The position numbers and the translations under genes were made by a program. Under the pieces are notes generated by a model. It was given only the letters and a program-made list of their open reading frames with translations, did no database searches and was not told where the DNA came from. A stretch of 64,000 nucleotides of DNA from Cavia porcellus (taxonomy: Eukaryota > Chordata > Mammalia > Rodentia > Caviidae): NCBI RefSeq assembly GCF_034190915.1, contig NW_026947485.1, positions 130,197,337 to 130,261,336 on the forward strand, in the 5' to 3' direction. Below are positions 58,701-64,000 of the stretch, one piece after another; the first letter of the stretch is position 1; every line of letters starts with the position of its first letter.

Positions 58701-60164
58701 CAGACACAGCAACCTGAGACAGCAGTCAGCCAAAGAAATCCAAATAGTCCACAGTCCCCTACTAAGTGATTTAGTTGCAAATAGGAACTACAGTTTCCAA
58801 AGCCTGCTATAAATGTTAGATCCCTATTGGAACACATGCCTGAAACTGTCCCTTATTTTGTCCCTTGAATTTCCACTTTGAAGCTAATTTAGAAATACTA
58901 AATTACTAAGGTAATGACTTAATGATTCTAAAAAGTGACAGAAATTATAAGCTTTAGGTCAAAAATCTGCAAGAAATCCTTTTGGAGGGTCATTATTTAA
59001 ATTCCATAACAAGTAACATATACATGTCAGACTCTGTAGCAGCCTGTATTATCTAAATTAGGAGGCTAAAGTTCTATGACTAACTTGCATAGGTAATATG
59101 ATCTGCTAAAAGATGAAAATTCATTTCAAAATTTCAAAACTAAGTATTAAAAAGAGCTTAGAGCTGAAGTTCCTCAATCAACTGCTAATGATATGTGTCA
59201 CAGAATGGTCAGTAAAAATACTGATTAACTAGAGAAGAGGTTAATTTTTCCATGTTTAAAGTATAATCTAAGTTGTCAGTAAAGACTACTTCAAAATAAA
59301 TAAAATAAACTCTACCTAGAAATTCACATGGATTCTAATATTTCGCAGTTTTACAAAGAATTGCTGTGCCTGCAGAGCTCTGAAAGCATGAACAGGTGAA
59401 GTCCCATAAAATTTAATTGCCAAGAGATTATTATGAACTTTCTTAACCATTGTTAATAATCCATTTCACCTAATTCTTTTGTTCCCCCCTCCGCCTTTTA
59501 ATGTTACTGGATTTTAGCCACTCACACTAATTAAGGCTGATACTTACTGGCTTTTAACAGTAAGTCTTGGGGCTAGTAGAGTACTAAAAAAAGTAAAACC
59601 TCATTCATCAATATAATCCAATACTCTTACCTCTTTACCCAGTCACCAAAAGCCACTTGGACAATTTCCTTAATGTCTTTGAGCAACAAGTAGGCCTACT
59701 ATCACACATGCCTAAGGTTGTGAGTCACTGGAATACTCTTTTGTTTAAAATCAATACTGCTAATGTTGAAATGCTCTTTAACTATAAAATTCTTTGTCTC
59801 ACATGGGTGTCATTGTTTAGAACAATAACTCCTACAAATATCCTTTGGCTTCCTGAAAAAGTGACATGTAAATACAGCACTATTACCATAACATCTCCCT
59901 TAATGATCTTGAAAAGGCAGTAAACAGCAAGCTGATGGATTCACAGATGGCACTAAATTGAGAAGTGTTGCAAACATCACTAAAGGCAGGAAAAATTATG
60001 CAGAAAAGATCTAGCATGCTTAAATAAAAACAAAACATTCTTTACTTTACAGAGAAAATATGATACTTTTAAAGTGTCCAAAATATGCTGTCCAGCATAG
60101 ATGCTACAACTAGCCACAGTAACAATACAAGCTAAGGATTGGTTCACATCAATACTCGTAGGCT
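55768..60164. other. Unassigned AT-rich DNA, no gene supported
   Basis: I see no repeat family, exon series or RNA gene in these 4.4 kb. Frames such as 57193-57555 (minus, 120 codons) and 56215-56535 (minus, 106 codons) carry no domain I know. Confidence 0.45.
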
Positions 60165-60352
60165 AGTCAGCCCAGGAAGAATCCTGGACTCACCCAACCG
60201 ACCCTGCAGGAGGAATTCAGGTGGCTGGTCCCTCCCCTTCCCAGCTACTGGGTGAACATCAGCTACACAGTAGGACCCTGACTAAGATACACATGATAGA
60301 CAGATGACAAGAGTAGGATCAATAAGACTGAAATATGAACCAAGAGGTGAAA

Positions 60353-61317
60353 ATGACAAGATGAAAAGGAAAAATGCAATATCAGACCCCGAGCCCATCT
60401 GGAACAAGTACAGGGCTGAAGTTTCTGAACACACACCTGGTGTTCTGAAAATATAGAAAGAAAGTAAACAAAAAAATCCACCAAGCTATAAAGGAAATAA
60501 GGTTATAAATAATGTCACAAGTAAAAAAAAAAAGAATTGACAACTTTAATGAAGGTATTGCTCACCATAGCTAGAGAAGACATAGATTTAAAAAAATACA
60601 GGTGCATAAGAGATGGAAACTGTGAATGAACATATAGGAAAGAAGTAGAATGCATGAAATAGATTCAAACAGATATCCAGGATATCAAACAGATTCCATT
60701 GAAAGCTGGCAAAACCACTTAAACAAAACTGAAGATATTTCAGATCTTGCAGACAGGATCACAGCTAGTGATCACAAGAGGAAAGACCTCTTAAATAGGT
60801 AACCAGGAAATAACAATTCAAAAGTTCCAAGATGATGCAAAGAAAAACAATGTAAGATTGATACATGTCAGCGGAAAAGTAATAGTCAATGCAAATGACA
60901 TAAAAGGACTATTTGCAAAAGTGATAGCATAAAATTTCTCAAGTATGAAAAGAGAATCTGATATACAGATAACTAAAGCACACAGAACCCCAAACAGCCA
61001 TAACCAATACAAATCTAAACCCAGACATATAATAATCAAGATCCTAGATTCAGCACAAGATGGACATTAAAATCTGTTAGAGAAAGAAACAGATTACCTA
61101 TCGAAGAAAGCCAACTTCTCAACACAAGCAATGAAGTGAAAAAGAGCTTGGAGTGAAGTAAATTACTGAAAGAAAATACCTTCCAACATCAATTGATGTA
61201 CTCTGCAAAACAATATTTTGAATTAATGGAGAAATAAGATAAGGACAACTGAAGAAATTCATGTCCATCAGACCAACATTAGTTACAGTACTGAAGAGTC
61301 TAGAAAGAGGAAAATGA
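60353..61317 (+). pseudogene. LINE-1 ORF1 pseudogene (heavily decayed)
   Basis: The start context AAAATGACAAGATGAAAAGG at about 60353 matches the ORF1 start of the 12767 copy. Coiled-coil, RRM-like (AAAAACAATGTAAGATTGAT) and C-terminal (AATGTACTCTGCAAAACA-like) regions are recognisable as DNA. However, no frame stays open for more than a few dozen codons. Confidence 0.75.
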
Positions 61318-61407
61318 CCACAGTTCCAAGAACAACAATAGAAACAAACCACATGGCAGGGCAAGCAATTAGAGGGGAAAAGCAGGGAACCAACAATAGG
61401 AAAATCA

Positions 61408-64000
61408 TATAACAAATATAAGCCAATACATATCAGTTAAGACTCAATGTAAATAGCCTCAGTTCACCAATGAAAATAAATAGACTGGCAGAATGGATCA
61501 AGGAACAAAATCCAAAAATATGCTGTATGAAAGAAATTCATAGACTTAAACTCAAAGGATGCAGAATAATATTATATGCAACCAGAACCCAGAAAAAGGC
61601 CAACATAGTTATTCTATTTGAAAACAAAGTGAACTTCAAAAATTGATTAAAAGAGAGAAAGGAGGTCACTACATACTTGTTAGAGGAAAAATTCAAGAGG
61701 AAGAGATAACAATCCTAAATATATATGCTCCAAGTATGGAAGTACCTGACTATTTAAGGTATATATTAATAAACATGAAAAATCAAATAACCAATAACAC
61801 AATTGTAACAGGGGAACTTAACAGTCCATTGTCAAAAAAAGACAGACCAACTTGACAAAAAGTCAGCAAAGAAATAACAGAACTGAATCAAACATGTGAA
61901 CAAATGAATTTAATAGATATTTACAGTATTCCACCCAATGACATCAGAATACACATTCTTCTCAGCTGTACACAAGATGTTCTTCAAAATACACCATCTA
62001 TTACCCCATACAACATTCTTAAGTAAATGCAAAGCAACTGAAAATATCCCATGCATATTACTCTACCAGAGGGCATTTAAATTGGAAATTAATGGCCAAA
62101 GAAACCACATAAACACATGAAAATTAAATAACATTCTCCTAAGCAACCAATATGTCACAGATGAAATCAAAAAAGAAATTAAAATATACCTATGATCAAA
62201 TAAAAATGCAAATACAAATTACAGTAACCTGTGGGATGCATGAAAGCAGTACTCAGGGGGAAATTTATAACAGTAAATTGTCACATCCGGAAAGCAGAAT
62301 GAGCACAAATAAACAACATAATGCTTCACCTCAAACTGCTAGAAAAAGAAGAAGTCAAGCCCAAAATCCAAAGAAGGGAGGAAATTATAAAGATCAGGGT
62401 AGACATTAATGCAATTCACACTAAGAAAACAATTCAAAATAAAGCAAAGAGTTGATTCTTTGTAAGATAAAACAAAATTGATAAGCTCATAACCAACCTT
62501 ATCCAAAGGAGAAAAGAAAAACCTCAAGTTCATGTAATGAGAAATGAAAAAGGTGAAATCACTACAGATCCTGAGGGAATTCAGAAGATCATCAATACCT
62601 ACTTCAAAAATCTTTACTCGCAGAGGCTGGAAAACACAGAAGAAATGGACAGATTTCTAGAAACATATGAATTACCAAGGCTACATCAAGAAGATATACA
62701 AGTTCTGAATACCCCAATATCAATTAATGAAATTGAAAGTGTAATTAAATACTTACCAACAAAAGAAAATCCTAGGTCCTGATGGATTCACAGTTGAATT
62801 CTACAAGAAATTTAGAGAAGATATAATGCCTATACTCTTCAAACTCTTTAATGAAATTAAAAGAGAAGCAATTCTCCCTAACTTATTCCTGGAGGAAAGT
62901 ATTACCTTTAACCAAAACCAGACAAAGACCCAACCAATCAATCTCTCTAATGAAAATAGATGCAAAAATACTCAAAAAACACTAGCAAATAGAATGTAGC
63001 ACATCATCAAAAAGACTATACATCATGCATGAACAAGTGAAATTCTTTCCAGGAATGAAGGGATGGTTCAACATATGCAGATAAACAAATATAATATTCC
63101 ATACATACAAAGCCAAAGACAAAAATTATATGATCATCTCAACAGATGCAGAAAAAGCTTTTGATAAAATCTAACACTCACTCATGATTTAAAAAAAACC
63201 CTGCATAAAATTGGAATAGACAGTCTTTGCCTCAGTCTGATAAAAGCCATTTATGATAAACCAATAGCCAACATCATACTAAATGGACAAAAACTGAACA
63301 TTTTTATTCTAAAATCAGAAACAAGATAAGGATGTGCACTATCATCATTCCTGTTCAATATACTTCTGGAAACACTAGCCAGAGAAATTAGACAAGGGAG
63401 AGAAATAAAAGGAATAAGGATAGGAAAGAAAGAATCAAAATTATCATTATTTGTAGATGACATGATACTCTACATAGAAGATCTCAAAAACTCTAAAAGT
63501 CTACTAGAGTTAAAAAGCAAAAGTGTAGCTAAATACAAAGTCAACACTCAAAAATCAACAGCATACCTGCACACAAGCAACAAACTCACTGAGAGAGAAA
63601 TTAGGGAGGCCACAACTTTCACAATAGCAATCAAAAAATACAAACTTAGGAATGAATGTAAAAACCATGTAACAGGTCTATAGACTGAAAATTACAGTAT
63701 TCTGAAAAAGGAGATTGAATAGGGTATCAGAAAATGGGAAAGTATCCTTGTGGCATCAATAAGAAAAACTAACATTGTGAAAATGGCCACATTCCCAAAA
63801 CTGTTACACAGATATAATGCAATCCCAATCAAAATACATTAACATATCTCATGCCTAAAATTCATTTGGAAACATTAGAGACCTAAAATAGCAAATACAA
63901 TACTAGGCAACAAAGGTAAGACAAGAGGCATCACAATTCCAATTGAAATTATAGTACAAAGTTACTATGATAAAATCAGATCTGAGGGTCAGTGGAACAG
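61408..64000 (+). pseudogene. LINE-1 ORF2 pseudogene, 5' two-thirds, truncated by window edge
   Basis: The start codon has decayed (ATA). Open pieces are 61643-61855 (endonuclease; NIYAP, NNTIVTGELNSPL with the catalytic D changed to E), 61938-62120, 62537-62782 (TYELPRLHQEDIQ, ISINEIESVIKYLP) and 63462-63683. The polymerase core survives as DNA (TTTGTAGATGACATGATACT at 63448-63470, reading F-V-D-D instead of F-A-D-D). Frameshifts separate every piece. Confidence 0.85.

Larger units (their letters stand above)
60165..64000 (+). mobile_element. Decayed LINE-1, plus strand, running off the right edge
   Basis: The copy has a 5' UTR remnant (about 60165-60352), ORF1 remains (60353 to about 61317) and ORF2 remains (about 61408 to the window end, reaching the thumb region). 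It is the most damaged of the plus-strand copies, with many small deletions and stops. The 3' end lies beyond the window. Confidence 0.85.

Noticed and set aside
1..64000. Prokaryotic-type systems (CRISPR, operons, insertion sequences, toxin-antitoxin)
   Set aside because: The sequence is mammalian, with SINEs, LINE-1, MIR and MaLR throughout. No regularly spaced repeats with unique spacers were seen.

Overview
The window looks like intergenic or intronic DNA from a mammal, most likely a rodent outside the mouse/rat group. The SINEs support this: 7SL-derived B1-type monomers (22090-22250 minus, 50871-51010 plus), tRNA-derived ID-type copies (6569-6650, 33896-33965) and a fused B1-ID dimer (38985-39178). 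I saw no B2-type SINE. Ancient MIR, L2, L1MA-type and MaLR/MLT1 repeats place it in a placental genome. I could not support any host protein-coding gene, tRNA, rRNA or CRISPR array. Almost every longer open frame is a fragment of LINE-1 ORF1 or ORF2, or an antisense shadow of one.

Layout: a decayed L1 on the plus strand (about 411-6334) is followed by an ID SINE joined directly to an L1 3' UTR inside one target-site duplication (6555-7243), then a MIR. After about 2.8 kb of plain AT-rich DNA comes a MaLR LTR (10715-11079). The best element is a full-length L1 at 12767-19414 with a perfect 14-bp target-site duplication, about 90-bp promoter-like repeats at its 5' end, a nearly open ORF1, a broken ORF2 and a 1.46-kb 3' UTR of about 150-bp degenerate tandem units. 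From 19.4 to 29.9 kb there are a B1, two MIRs, microsatellites and a minus-strand L1 3' UTR (25798-27072).

From 29.9 to 38.7 kb lie two copies of an L1-3'-end-bearing repeat with an unfamiliar 5' half, a small exon-like stretch (31327-31980), and an old L1MA-type element split by two insertions. The larger insertion (34918-38158) has a 5' UTR, ORF1 and the L1 3' UTR but no ORF2, the layout of a half-L1 (HAL1). From 40.3 to 46.2 kb is an old near-complete L1 on the minus strand, with 61-bp repeats at its 5' end, abutting an MLT1 LTR. From 46.7 to 60.1 kb the DNA is sparse: microsatellites, an L2 interrupted by two LTR-like insertions, a B1 and a probable MaLR. A further decayed plus-strand L1 runs from about 60165 off the right edge.

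The window is therefore a record of one L1 lineage and its dependents: elements that replaced their 5' ends several times, used a short or a long repeat-built 3' UTR, gave rise to an ORF2-less derivative, and apparently formed a template-switch chimera with a SINE.
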